Assembly: GCA_947095585.1 (NCBI GenBank)
Contig: OX352762.1
Location: 42,766,537-42,830,536, forward strand
From: Nephrocerus scutellatus
Lineage: Eukaryota; Arthropoda; Insecta; Diptera; Pipunculidae
Length of the DNA: 64,000 nucleotides
Direction: 5' to 3'
Shown here: one piece after another, positions 23,210 through 33,460 of the stretch
How the letters are laid out: each line of letters begins with the position of its first letter
Numbering within the stretch: the first letter of the stretch is position 1
Notes under the pieces: generated by a model
Database searches by the model: none
Seen by the model: the letters and a program-made list of their open reading frames with translations, nothing else
What the model was told of the DNA's origin: nothing
Position numbers and translations under genes: made by a program

Positions 23210-23395
23210 ACGCACACAGAACACGGTCATTATAGTATGAAATGATCTGATGCCGCTATATGGGAAAAAGATCTGTATGGGAGCGCCCCGACCACGCGGC
23301 CCGATCGATCAATCTCAAATTTTAACAAAAAGTATATTGTCACCGGAAATACACATGTGTTTCCATAAAATCGGGCTTTAGGAAGTAGGTTAAGA
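23210..23395 (-). mobile_element. HINE-like repeat, copy C, second part
   Basis: Continuation of the copy starting at 16444 after the hAT-ended island. It contains ATGAAATGATCTGATGCCGC, GGGAGCGCCCCGACC and the reversed block CATAAAATCGGGCTTTAGGA. It lacks the usual reversed 5' end, and LINE sequence follows from about 23440. Confidence 0.65.
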
Positions 23396-23449
23396 AGCAG
23401 CGAAAACGATATCGCACTTTTGGGTATATGAGATGTACTACTTGAAGGC

Positions 23450-23592
23450 AAACGTGACAGGAGATGCTGCACGTCTGATTCAACATAGACTCATAGATAT
23501 CTCCTCTTTTCTCCTCCTTTTCCTTAACGCCTACGCTGTGCCAAGCATATAGCCGAGCATTATAAAGCGTGCGCGAATTATAAAAAAAAAAT
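23450..23592 (+). mobile_element. LINE 3' tail fragment
   Basis: CTCTTTTCTCCTCCTTTTCC, GTGCCAAGCATATAGC and GCGTGCGCGAATTATAAAAA match the 3' end of the LINE fragment at 49320-49640. It is a heavily 5'-truncated copy ending in an A-run. Because it lacks the insert present at 49376-49561, it serves as the empty-site reference for that insertion. Confidence 0.7.
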
Positions 23593-24272
23593 TTGCCCGT
23601 GTGTCTGTCGTGGAATTTTGCTATCAATTTTTAACCAACTTAACAAAACCCCATTTTATTGAAACATTTTTTCCGGTGACAACACTTTCTATTAAAACTT
23701 GGAGCCCCTCGGGGCTCAGGGCCCGGACGGGTGGATCCCAATTTTTTAAAAAAATGTACCGGATTTTCTTAAAATTTTATACACGTGTGTATCTCCGATG
23801 GACAATAATTTTTGTTAAAATTTTATGGAGTGATCGGGCCCAGAGGTTGGGGGTCACAAACAATTTTTTTTTAAATTTACTGCGTTTCCTTAAAATTGTA
23901 TACACAAGTATCTCCGGTGGACAACACTTTTTGTAAAAACTTTGAAGTGAGGTGAAGGCTCCCAAACAAATTTTTAAAAAAATGTAATTGATTTTCTTCA
24001 AATTTTATACACACGTGTTTAATCCGATGGACAACAATTTTTGTATAAATTTGGAAGTGGCCCCAGGTCCGAGGGGCTCCCATATAATTTTTAAAAATTA
24101 ACCTGATTTTTTTCAAATTTAATACACATGTGTATATCCGATTGAAAAAACCTTTTTTAAAAAATTTTGGAGTGATCGGGCCCCGTGGGTGGGCTCCCAA
24201 ATTTTTTTAAAAAAATTACCCGATTTTATTTATGCTTTGCACGTTTTGTGTTTTTTTAAATGGTTGTTTTTT
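23593..24272 (+). mobile_element. HINE-like repeat, copy E (5'-truncated)
   Basis: It begins within the 5' part (TTTGCCCGTGTGTCTG) and carries about four units of the internal array, each with ATCTCCGATGGACAA and a GGCCC-rich core. It ends in a degraded terminus (TTTTTTTAAATGGTTGTTTT). Confidence 0.65.
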
Positions 24273-24385
24273 TATAATGTACACACGCTCAAGGGATTTG
24301 CGCCTTTATAATGCTTAGCACAGCGTGGGTGTTAGGAAATAAGGGAGAGGAAAAGATGAGATGTCTTTGCACATTTGTCTTAAAT
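24273..24385 (-). mobile_element. LINE 3' tail fragment, reversed
   Basis: Reverse complement of the 23450-23592 type tail, diverged: it contains AATGCTTAGCACAGCGTGGG and GAGGAAAAGATGAGATGTC. It abuts the end of HINE-like copy E. Confidence 0.5.
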
Positions 24386-24399
24386 GACAATAATTTTTA

Positions 24400-24885
24400 C
24401 AAACACACTCGTTTTCCACTGATCTAAAAAATAGCAGTGAACAAAAGCTCAGTTTTTTTGTGTTTTAGATGATGTGCTTTTGCTTTTGCGATGACGTTTT
24501 GGAGCTTCCTGATTTATGAAATTTCCAACATAAGAAGCTCTTTAATCCCGAGTGCCCAGCGGCAAGTAAGCATCAAAAATATTCTTTTGGATGTCAGGTT
24601 TAAAAATTTGACTATAACCGTTTCAACAGCTTCCAACTATTTGAACGCTCGACCGCGCTTGGTTACATTTTTGACAGTAGTATACAATTTTCCTGCGTTC
24701 CGATTACTTTTTTGCTGTCGACGAACGGATCGTTTCCATAGTTTATTTTCCGTCCCAGGAGTTTCTTGATTTTTGGTGTTGGTGTCATCATTCCTTGATT
24801 CTGGAATAAAATCCAGGACTTCCTTCGTATCGACAGAAAAATCGATACACTCCAATAATCGAGGATCAATGTGAAGCAAACGCAT
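24400..24885 (-). pseudogene. Decayed transposon-derived protein, family uncertain
   Basis: The minus-strand frame from 24885 encodes 82 residues with an acidic start and a basic QQKSNRNAGKLYTTVKN segment. Other frames then continue with LTSKRIFL-like and INQEAPKRHRK-like pieces to about 24400. The NRNAGK-Y block and its follow-on remind me of a widespread family of uncharacterised insect transposon-derived proteins, but I cannot name it reliably. Stops and shifts show it is not functional. Confidence 0.35.
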
Positions 24886-25225
24886 AAATTTCTAGCGAAC
24901 AAAAATCTTTATTAAAACGTTTTTATTAGCTCCCTTTAGCGTATGTCTGTGCGGGTGGAATTTTGTAATTGATTTTAAACTAACTTCCCATTGAGACAAA
25001 AACTTGAAACTTTTAAACATAGCTCAGAACTGGGTGAACATTGACAAATCACAACAAAGACAACAAATCGCAAAAAAAAAATTGATTCCACGCGAATTTG
25101 CAATTTGTTTCAGATCAAAGCAGACTACTACGCACAATACCGCTTTTAAACGTTTTAAATTAAAATTGGAGGTGTGGGCAACGGGACCGGAATCTTCAGT
25201 AAATGTATATTTTTTTTTTAATTTT
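24886..25225. other. Unassigned stretch with a HINE-like scrap
   Basis: A degraded HINE-like 5' segment lies at about 24935-25010 (GTGGAATTTTGTAATTGATT). The block GGAGGTGTGGGCA, GGGACCGGAATCTTCAGTAA at 25168-25208 is shared with about 42921-42978. No gene is seen. Confidence 0.45.
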
Positions 25226-25612
25226 TTAAATTCTCTATATTAACTTCACTTGCCCGTGGCACGGATGTCGGTCGGCAGTCTGTCGGTCGTTTATCGTGGA
25301 ATCTTGCGATCTTTCAAATCCACTTCCCAAAGCCCGATTTTATTGAAATTTTGCACACATGTGTATTTCCGGAGAAAACACTTTTTATTAAAATTTGGAG
25401 ACCCCGGGCCCCGGGGTCGTGGGGCCCTAAAATTTGTTTTAAAAAAATTAACCCGATTTTCTTCAAATTTTATATACGTATGTTTCTCCGATGAAAAACA
25501 CTTTTTGTAAAAATTTTGGAGACCCCGGGCTCCAGCGTCATTGGGCCCCAAATTTTTTTTTAAAAAAATTAACACGATTTTTTTTTAAATTTATATACGT
25601 GTGTATATATGT
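25226..25612 (+). mobile_element. HINE-like repeat, copy G (3'-truncated)
   Basis: It starts TTAAATTCTCTATATTAACT, then CACTTGCCCGTGG, a GTCGGTC-rich microsatellite (in place of GGCT), GAAATTTTGCACACATGTG, and about two array units. It lacks the usual 3' end and stops before the Harbinger fragment. Confidence 0.75.
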
Positions 25613-25639
25613 TGACCATACATTATTTTAAAACATAAA

Positions 25640-25945
25640 TGAAGAATTTGCTTTAGTTTTCTTCTCTTCACTTCGGACAAGAGGCTTTAGGTCAAGACCA
25701 AACTACTTTGAAAATTGGGACGATAGAGATTTTTATAACAGCTTCCGTATGAGCAAACAAACTGCGAAAATGATTTTAGATCAAATAACAGCAAGAATAG
25801 AAAATAAAAGAAACTGATAAGCAATAAATTTATATATTAAAGTAAAATCAGATAAGAATTTTTAATTCCAGAATGTTTCTGATGACTCTTCGCTTCTATG
25901 CAAGTGGTGGTATGCAGCAGTTTGGCATAAGTTTGCCTTTTCTCC
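25640..25945 (+). pseudogene. Harbinger transposase, N-terminal fragment
   Basis: One frame gives FRSRPNYFENWDDRDFYNSF and KQTAKMILDQITARIE, the N-terminal helical region of PIF/Harbinger transposases. A short AT-rich intron-like gap ends in TTAATTCCAG. After it comes MFLMTLRFYASGGMQQFG, which matches the LLLALRFYATG block of HARBI1-like proteins. The rest of the gene is missing here. A matching catalytic part of the same family lies at 37190-38160, about 11 kb downstream on the same strand. Confidence 0.7.
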
Positions 25946-26487
25946 TCGCAATTGCAAATCCATAAAATTATCATCTTGGATTTTTTTTTAATTTGATCGA
26001 TAAATCACACATGCATCATTATTGATAACAAACCTTATATGTGCATTGAGCAAAATCAATGTATATGTAAGATAAGTTATTAGCTAAAATGTGCAACGCA
26101 AAGACCTAGCAAACTAAATTGAGCTAAGCTACGCTATAAACATCCCTTAGATCAGTTGAAGTATACAACCGATTTGTATACACCTAACTAGCAATTCCAC
26201 TGAACAAATCATAAGTAAATAACTATTGTAGTATATCACTACATACTGCATATAAACAACTCCACGAACACAAACTAAATGTAAACACTAATGTACAAGC
26301 ATAAAACACAACACTGTAATATAAACAACAAATGCAAGTGCACTAATCGAATGACACATAAAATGCAATAGAATAAAATAACCCAATAAATGGTATCCTT
26401 ATGGTGCACCATGGATGACACATAAAATACAATACAAAATAACATAATAAATTTCCATCGATGACTCAATCCAATAAATAGGGTCAC
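25946..26487. other. Unassigned AT-rich stretch
   Basis: No gene or terminal repeat is recognised. Several related 20-25 bp phrases (for example CATAAAATRCAATA) recur at about 26356-26450, suggesting local duplication. Confidence 0.45.
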
Positions 26488-26490
26488 TTA

Positions 26491-26896
26491 GGCTATGTTA
26501 TAATTTGACAGGCATCGCGCGATCCGGAGATGAGCTATGATTGATCGCGCGATCTAAATGTGTGTCCTTATTGCGATTGCTTATTTGACCAGAGTCGTAG
26601 TGCTCGCTACAACACCACCGCACGATCACCTCACCTCAGTTTACATGGAGTATTTCTTTGAGGTCGATCGAGTGTCCTAGGTGAAATGACTTTCAGGAAT
26701 GAAAATTCCGCGTTCCTACTAGGAAATACTTATTACTTATCGTCTCTTGAAGAACCTCCTGCAAAGAAAGAAAACCGGCAAATAGAATATATCCAAACCA
26801 GCTCAGGGTGTATTGATGTTTGATATTTTGACCGTCCGAGACAGCGACTATCGCTGACCGCCCGATCGCGCGATGACTGCCAATTAGGAAACAGCC
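26491..26896. mobile_element. Harbinger-type MITE with TTA duplication
   Basis: The ends are imperfect inverted repeats of about 34 bp: GGCTATGTTATAATTTGACA on the left and, reversed, GGCTGTTTCCTAATTGGCAG on the right, both continuing into the palindrome ATCGCGCGAT. TTA flanks each side (26488-26490 and 26897-26899), the 3-bp target of PIF/Harbinger elements. The 406-bp body has a further ATCGCGCGAT at about 26543 and no coding capacity. Harbinger transposase remnants lie on both sides in this window. Confidence 0.8.
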
Positions 26897-26977
26897 TTAC
26901 AGTGTGCCGCATTCAAAAATACATTTAACCCAAAATACATTGCCTAGGTACATAATATTTATTATATATATATATAT

Positions 26978-27330
26978 AAAAAAACAACACATACAAATTA
27001 AAATTGTTTATGTAAATTCTCTAATAACCAAAAGAGTACTGAATTCCACTATAAAATCTGAAATATAGAAACACATATAAAGCACTGCAACCCAACAAAA
27101 AATATACCCCAATCGTAAAGCAAGAAGCTCTGCCATTATATTATGAAATGATCTGATGCCGCTATATGGGAAAACAAATTTGTATGGGAGAAAGTATTGT
27201 CACCGGAAATATATGTGTGTGCAAAATTTCAATAAAATCGGGCTTTGGGTTAAAAATTGATCACAAGATCTGACCAGCCAGCCAGCCAGTCCGCCAGCCA
27301 CGGGCACGCGAAGTTAATATAGAGAATATA
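26978..27330 (-). mobile_element. HINE-like repeat, copy H (short form)
   Basis: Complete reversed copy: AAAAAAACAACAC at the left, ATGTAAATTCTCTAATAACC, the block CCCCAATCGTAAAGCAAG, ATGAAATGATCTGATGCCGC, then CAGCCAGCCAGCCAG and GAAGTTAATATAGAGAAT. It has no internal array, and it lacks the GCGCACAC segment of copy C. It is the closest intact relative of copy C, which is split by the hAT-ended island. Confidence 0.8.
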
Positions 27331-27333
27331 GAT

Positions 27334-27770
27334 TTAAAAACAACCCATAAAAATTAAAATTTTTCAGGTATAGTCTCTAATTGGAGAAACACATGTGTGC
27401 AAAATAATAAAATCGGGTTAACTTTAAAAAAAATTTATTTATATCATCATCGCTGGAGCCCGATTACATCCAAATTTTTACAAAAAGTTTTGTTACCATA
27501 GATACACATGTATACAAAATTTGAAGAAAATCGGGTTTAATTAAAAAAAATTATATGGGAGCCCCTCAGCCATGGAGATTGTATCTTTGATAACAACACT
27601 TTCTGTAAAATTTTTGAAGTGAGCGGGTCTCTGGGCCGAGGGGATCTCATATATATATATTTTTAAATTTACACCCTAGATTCAAACTTTGCACACATAT
27701 GCTTTTCAATGACACTTTATATAAAAATTTGGAAATGATTGGCCACAGGTTCAAGTGGCTTTTATTATTG
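27334..27770. mobile_element. HINE-like repeat, copy I (rearranged)
   Basis: The left part (27334-27560) is a reversed copy with two array units. From about 27575 the array units run in the opposite orientation (TTTGATAACAACACTTTCTG). The copy is therefore internally inverted or made of two fragments. The 5' terminus is not found. Confidence 0.6.
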
Positions 27771-28034
27771 GATCCACCCAATACGGTTTTAATTTTTTTA
27801 ATATCAGCCACAAGCATACTCTACTTCTTCGATTTCCTTCTTGATTTAAAGTGTATGTAACCTGGGCATTTATGTAACCTCCTACGTGCTGTTCAAACCG
27901 CCTGGTCTCTGCCGCACTGAACTAGCGCAAATTTTTCGCGATTTAAACCGAGGAGAAACATTAAGACGATAATTAATGTAATTATAGCCTCTGCTGATCC
28001 TAGTTATCAGAAACCCCCATTGCCTGAAACATAC
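27771..28034. other. Flank of the Gypsy insertion, no gene seen
   Basis: Non-coding sequence ending in ACATACATAT. The sequence after the Gypsy element (34105 on) begins ATATGTAATG, so the two join naturally through the 4-bp duplication ATAT. Confidence 0.5.
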
Positions 28035-28038
28035 ATAT

Positions 28039-28699
28039 TGTTACGAAAAGTAGTTAGTAGCGCATATAATAGAATTCGAATCCTAAGATAAATCCCAATG
28101 TAAATACTGCATACTAAAAATAAGCACTTTCATGTTGCATACTTTTAGGCTCTAAGACTATTAGATTATTTGAAATTTGAAATGTAACCGCCTGCAAGTT
28201 TGAATCATTGTGTACTGGTCATACAAGTAGTCAAACCGGTTTGTGCGGTTTGCCCGGTTTTTGTAAAAGAACATGATTGAACATGAAGATTATTTTTAGA
28301 AGATGACTCATTACATATAAGTATCGTTAGTTGTAAATAAAGGAATAGGGCTACAATTTTCTGGATATTTCTTTCTGTAATATTGGAAGTTTCTGGAAGC
28401 TTTTGATTGAGTATAAATAGAGGCGTTAGGCCGAAGTATTATTATTAGTTGTTTGGAATTTAACCAGTGCAGTTGTAAAAGTTATTGTAAAGTAATAAAG
28501 CTATAACCAAAGAGAATTATTGTCAAGTACTAGTATTATAGGTGTTTTTGTGTGCATCTAAAAGTAATGACCAATATAAATTGTGAACTTGTGTTAATTT
28601 TATTTTGTTCATTAAAATTGTTATTTGTAAATTAATTAACTTGTGTTGTGTTTTATTTGCAAAATCCTTTACGAACTCGAAAGCCTGAATTTCGTAACA
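28039..28699 (+). repeat. Gypsy 5' LTR (661 bp)
   Basis: It starts TGTTACGAAAAG and ends TTTCGTAACA, giving an inverted terminal repeat TGTTACGAAA. GAGTATAAATAGAGG at about 28409-28423 is a good TATA box with likely transcription start shortly downstream. AATAAAGCTATAACC at about 28493 is a polyadenylation signal. Confidence 0.93.
28409..28423 (+). promoter_or_regulatory. TATA box of the Gypsy 5' LTR
   Basis: TATAAATA within the LTR lies about 85 bases before the AATAAA signal, the normal U3-R arrangement. The 3' LTR has the same position changed to GTAAAAATAG, so only the 5' copy keeps it. Confidence 0.6.
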
Positions 28700-28701
28700 A
28701 T

Positions 28702-28719
28702 TGGTGTCAGAAGTGGGAT
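28702..28719 (+). promoter_or_regulatory. tRNA primer-binding site of the Gypsy element
   Basis: TGGTGTCAGAAGTGGGAT begins two bases after the LTR. It starts with TGG, complementary to a CCA tail, and its sequence fits a tRNA with a 3' end like CCCACTTCTGACACCA, probably tRNA-Leu. The tRNA identity is from memory. Confidence 0.75.
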
Positions 28720-28852
28720 TTTGCAAATCGGAAGACATTAAAACTTTAAAAATCGTTGAACAATAAATAAATTAATTGGTGATTTTTCAAACCTTGAGAC
28801 AGTGAATAAATTAATTGGTGATTTTACAAACTGATAAACATTAAACAATAAA

Positions 28853-30086
28853 ATGGAAAGTGCCGTGAACATTAAATCCTATAGTTCCCAGGAGCTTAAA
28901 GAAGAGCTTGAAAGGCGAGGTCTAAGCACCGCAGGAAATAAGCAAGAGCTATTTCTTCGATTACAGCAAGTCGTCAAAGGAGAAAAGCAGCAAGCCGGTG
29001 AAGTGTTTTCAATTGAGACGGAGTTAGTGGAACGAAAAACGGCTACTTCGGAAGATAAAGAAGTACCAAACATGAAAGCGATGTTTAATGCTCTAATGCA
29101 CCAAATGAAGCAGCAAAGTGAACAATCACAGCAACAGAGTCAAGACTTAAGAAAATATTTGAATTTTCAAATTAGTGACAGGTTGGAACAGCAAAGCCAA
29201 AAGTTGAAGAAAGAATTGGATCAGCAAAATCAGCAGTTAAATTTAAAATTGACTGATAAGTTTGAACAGCAAATTCAACAATCGCAGAAACAAAGCCGAG
29301 AACTGAAGCAGGAATTTAGTCAGCAAACACAGGGCCTAAAGAAGGAAATTTATCAGCAAATTCAAGAGCTTAACTCCAAATTTGATAAACAAAATCAGAA
29401 GCTGGAATCACTTAAAGGTGAAATAAATGAAATTCAAGAGGAAGTGAAATCGCTCGAAACGAGTATGGCAGGAAAGGTGAGTGGTCTGGAAGGAAAAACT
29501 AAAGAGTTCGAGACCCAATTGGAAAACCGTACCCATTTCGTCAGGGAAAACACTCAACAAAGCAGCACCAAAGTCATTCCAGAATCTTCTTGTAACCAGA
29601 AAGGAATTTTGAAGCCACCTGCGTTCGATGGCGACACAGCTTTTGAAAATTTCAAAGTCCAGTTTGCAGATGCTGAAGAACAACTAAATCCTTTGATCCT
29701 AGCGTTGAGGGGATGCGTTCATCAATGCTATTCGAGATGAATAGTTGAAGCTTCATTTAGGGACAACAGCCAGAGGAAAGTCGAAGAATGAAGTGTTGGC
29801 ATCGGCTTTGGAATACGAAGCAGCTAGAGCCAGTTTGTCTACTGATTTAGTTAGATTGCGCAAGTTGGAAACTGAGGACATCACACAAATAGAAGCCCTC
29901 ATTGACGATAAGATTCGAAAATCAAAGACTGGACCCTTCCAGAAGGATAGGAATTCCACATCAAATTCTCGTCCAAAATGTTTTAGATGCCAGAAACCTG
30001 GACATTTCATGCGCGACTGCAAGGAACAAAGACCGGTACAAACTACAATGCAACCAGTGAATCGTGTCAAGAGACCTGAAAAGTGA
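28853..30086 (+). pseudogene. gag: Gypsy gag with SAP-like domain and CCHC knuckle, frameshifted
   Basis: The ATG at 28853 opens 295 codons. Residues 8-40 (YSSQELKEELERRGLSTAGN plus KQELFLRLQ) match a SAP DNA-binding motif. Residues 80-230 are a Gln/Lys/Glu-rich heptad-like coiled coil. The capsid part begins at LKPPAFDGDTAFENFKVQF but is cut short near 29705, and the frame is lost; most of the capsid core is deleted. A second frame (29745-30086) holds the Gag C-terminus with the zinc knuckle CFRCQKPGHFMRDC at about 29980. The direct repeat GTGAATCGNGTCAAGAGACC at about 30057 and 30084 shows a small duplication after the knuckle. Confidence 0.85.
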
Positions 30087-30240
30087 ATCGGGTCAAGAGA
30101 CCTGAAAATGTTCGGCAGCTAGGCGCATCACAGATAAATGAGGTGCATTAGCCAGCTTACCTCGTAGCTGCAGACCAGGAAAACTAAGTTACACCAGCTT
30201 TACAAGGCGTAAGCTGGTGAAGAGGGGAGAGAGCCCCATG

Positions 30241-33200
30241 GTCACAGTGAACATTGCCAATCTTGGAAAGGACAGCAACAGCTTGGTTGTTAGTGGTGAG
30301 TTAGAAGGAAAATCATGAAAGTTTACCTTGGATACAGGAGCTTCCAGATCAGTTCTAAATCCCGAAGTGGTGTCTAAAGGCCAAGTGGAAAAAGTATTTC
30401 GCTATAATTTGAGGACAGCGACAGGTGAAGCCGCAGCAATTAAAGGAGAGTGCTCCTGTAGTGTCATGTTTGGAGGAATACAGTTTTCTCATCGGTTCAT
30501 TGTTGCCAGCATTACAGATGAATGCATACTGGGCTTGGATTTCATGACAGAGCACGAGATGTCCCTTGATCTAAAGAACCATGTGTTAATATGGCATAAT
30601 GTGGAAGTACCTCTTGAAATAAATGACAACCAGATTGGTGGGCTAAGAGTCATTACTGAAGAAAAAGTGGAGATACCACCGATGTACGAGAAAATCATCT
30701 ATGGCAAGGTGAACGGTGATCTTGGGGACAGTACAGTAGGAATAGTGGAGCCAACCAATTCCAATAAGAACGGATTGATATGCAGAAGAACTATGGTGAA
30801 ACTCCAGCCTAAGATACCAGTGAGAATAATGAACGTTAGCCTATCACCGAAGGTAATAAGAGAAGGAACAGTCATTGGCAAGACTCAGGGAGTAAGCTGC
30901 ATCGCAAACTGTCAGCCTGTAAAAGTAAAGAATACGCCACTAGATCTGGAAAGGAAGAAGATAATTCGTTCGCAGCGACAAGCAGCAGAAAAGGCGGTAG
31001 AGCAATTTGCCGACGTTTTTGCTGTCAGCGACAATGACATGGGTAAAACCAATATAGTGCGACATCGAATCGATACAGGAAATGCGACTCCAATTCGACA
31101 GGCGCCAAGACGATTACCACTTGCTAAGCAACAAGAAGCAGAAACGCTGGTTAAGAAAAGGGAACGGGATGGAATCATAGAGAAGTCCAAAAGCCCATGG
31201 AGCTCACCTGTGGTACTTGTTCAAAAGAAAGATGGTTCAACGAGATTTTGTGTGGACTATCGGAAACTGAACGATGTCACCAAGAAGGATAGTTACCCAT
31301 TACCGCGTATAGATGACACATTGGACAACTTATCCAGAGCCAGAATCTTCAGTACATAAGGAGAAGACAGCATTTACTGCGGGAAACGGCTTGTATCAAT
31401 TTGCTGTTATGCCGTTTAGTTTATGCAATGCTCCTGCTACGTTTGAGCGGTTGATGGAACATGTTTTGCGAGGCCTTAGCTGGAAGACATGTCTAGTCTA
31501 TTTGGATGACATCATTGTGTTTGGTCGTACATTTAATGAGCACGTGAATAATCTTTGGCAAGTTCTGGAAACCATTAAAGCTGCAGGATTAAAGTTGAGT
31601 CCGCCGAAATGTAGCCTTTTCAAAAATGAAATGAATTATTTGGGCCACATTGTATCGAGTCAAGGAGTACGCACGGATCCCAAGAAGTTGGAAGCTGTTA
31701 ACGAATGGCCGGTACCAAAGAATTTACATGAGCTACGAAGTGTTCTGGGGCTATGCTCCTACTACCGACGGTTTGTGCCTAACTTCGCAGATGTTGCACG
31801 AAGCCTTCATCGCCTTACTGAGAAGAACCAAAAGTTCCAATGGTCGAGTGAGCACCAAAATCAAACTTAAAAGGAAATTGCTAGCTGTTGTCGATAGCGT
31901 CAAACACTTCCACAAGTACCCATATGGGCAAGGATTTCTTCTTCGAACTGACCATGCAGCACTCAAGTGGTTAATGCAGTTCAGGGAACCTGAAGGTTAA
32001 GTGGCCAGATGGATCGAACGACTCCAGGCATATTCATTCAGAACAGAGCAACGAAAAGGAATGCTGCACAATAATGCCGACGGGTTATCCAGAAGACCTT
32101 GTGCACCCCAATGCAAACACTGTAGAAGCCAAGAAAACAAGAAGTGCTCTGAAGTAGTTGCACAAATAAGACTACAAGTCGAGGATCGCTGGACAAAAGA
32201 GCTAAGGGAGGAACAAGTGCGCGATGATTCGATTGCTCCAATATTTCAGTGGATGGAGCAAGGTGAAAGACCGGAGTGGCACGAGATTGCAACAGCAAGT
32301 CCTACAGTAAAAAGTTACTGGGCTCAATGGCAGTCATTGAGATTGGAAGATGGACTACTGGTAAGGCAATGGGAATCGGCTGATGGTCAAATCACAAAAT
32401 CACAGATTGTGCTACCATAAACCGGATCAAAGAATTTCTGCAAGAATTACATAGTGGTACATCAGGAGCGCATTTGGGCGTTAATAAGACGCTAGATAAA
32501 GTTAGAAATCGCTTCTATTGGGTCAATTGCCGTAGAGATGTGGAAGACTGGTGTCGAACGTGTGACATGTGCGCAGCAAGAAAAGGACCGCAACCAAAAA
32601 CTAGAGGAAAAATGCAACAGTACAATGTTGGAGCACCATTTGAGCGGGTGGCAATGGACATAGCTGGTCCATTCCCAGAAACAAGAGATGGAAATCGCTA
32701 TATACTCGTGGCATTGATTACTTCAGTAAATGGGCAGAAGCACATCCCATCGCAAACCAGGAAGCTAGCACGGTGGCTAGGGAATTCGTGGACAATTGGA
32801 TCTGCAGATTTGGAGTACCACTGGAATTACATTCCGATCAAGGGCGGAATTTTGAATCGCTAGTCTTTCAAGAGCTGTGCCAAGTACTCAACAACAAGAA
32901 CGCTGGAAGAGCATCTGCGAAAAGAAGTTAATGCCAACCAAGATGAATGGGATCGTTGTATACCGTTGTTTATGATGGGTTATCATAGTGCTGTCCACAA
33001 CACAACTAAAAACTCTCCAGCAATGACTGTATTTGGCAGAGAACTTTGTCTACCATGCGACATCAAATTTGGATCAGCACCAGTAGAGCCGACAACAAAA
33101 GAGAACTACGTTAGTGATCTAAGGCAGACGATGACCGCTGTTCATGCTGCAGTAAGGAGCAACATAGTGGATGCCAGCAACCGGATGAAAACGCGATATG

Positions 33201-33450
33201 ACCTGCGAGCAAACTGTGATGGATTTCAGGAAGTAGATTTGGCTTTACAATCCCAAGAGAAGAAAAGGTTCATCTCCAAAACTACAGCAGAGTTGGGAAG
33301 GACCTTATAAGATCATTAAGAGGATTAATGATGTCGTATATCGGATTCAACAAAGCCCCAGATGTAAAATGAAAGTTGTTCACGTTGACAGATTAACAAG
33401 GTACAACAACAGAAGGAGTGCTGAATCTGTTCGGGACGAACAGAATTAAG
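30241..33450 (+). pseudogene. pol: Gypsy pol (protease, RT, RNase H, integrase), deleted in several places
   Basis: The protease site [10 protein letters not shown] is at about 30328, just after an in-frame TGA at 30316. RT includes [17 protein letters not shown] (about 31238), but a deletion at about 31357 removes the motif with the first catalytic Asp; the frame resumes at EKTAFTAGNGLYQF and keeps CLVYLDDIIVFGR (YLDD, about 31500). Near 31858 most of RNase H is deleted, leaving LRTDHAALKWL, and a TAA follows at 31998. The integrase finger (32440-32580), core (MDIAGPFPE, then a frameshift near 32713, then LHSDQG) and C-terminus to about 33447 follow, also frameshifted. The product cannot be active. 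Confidence 0.9.
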
Positions 33451-33460
33451 GTGTGGGTAA

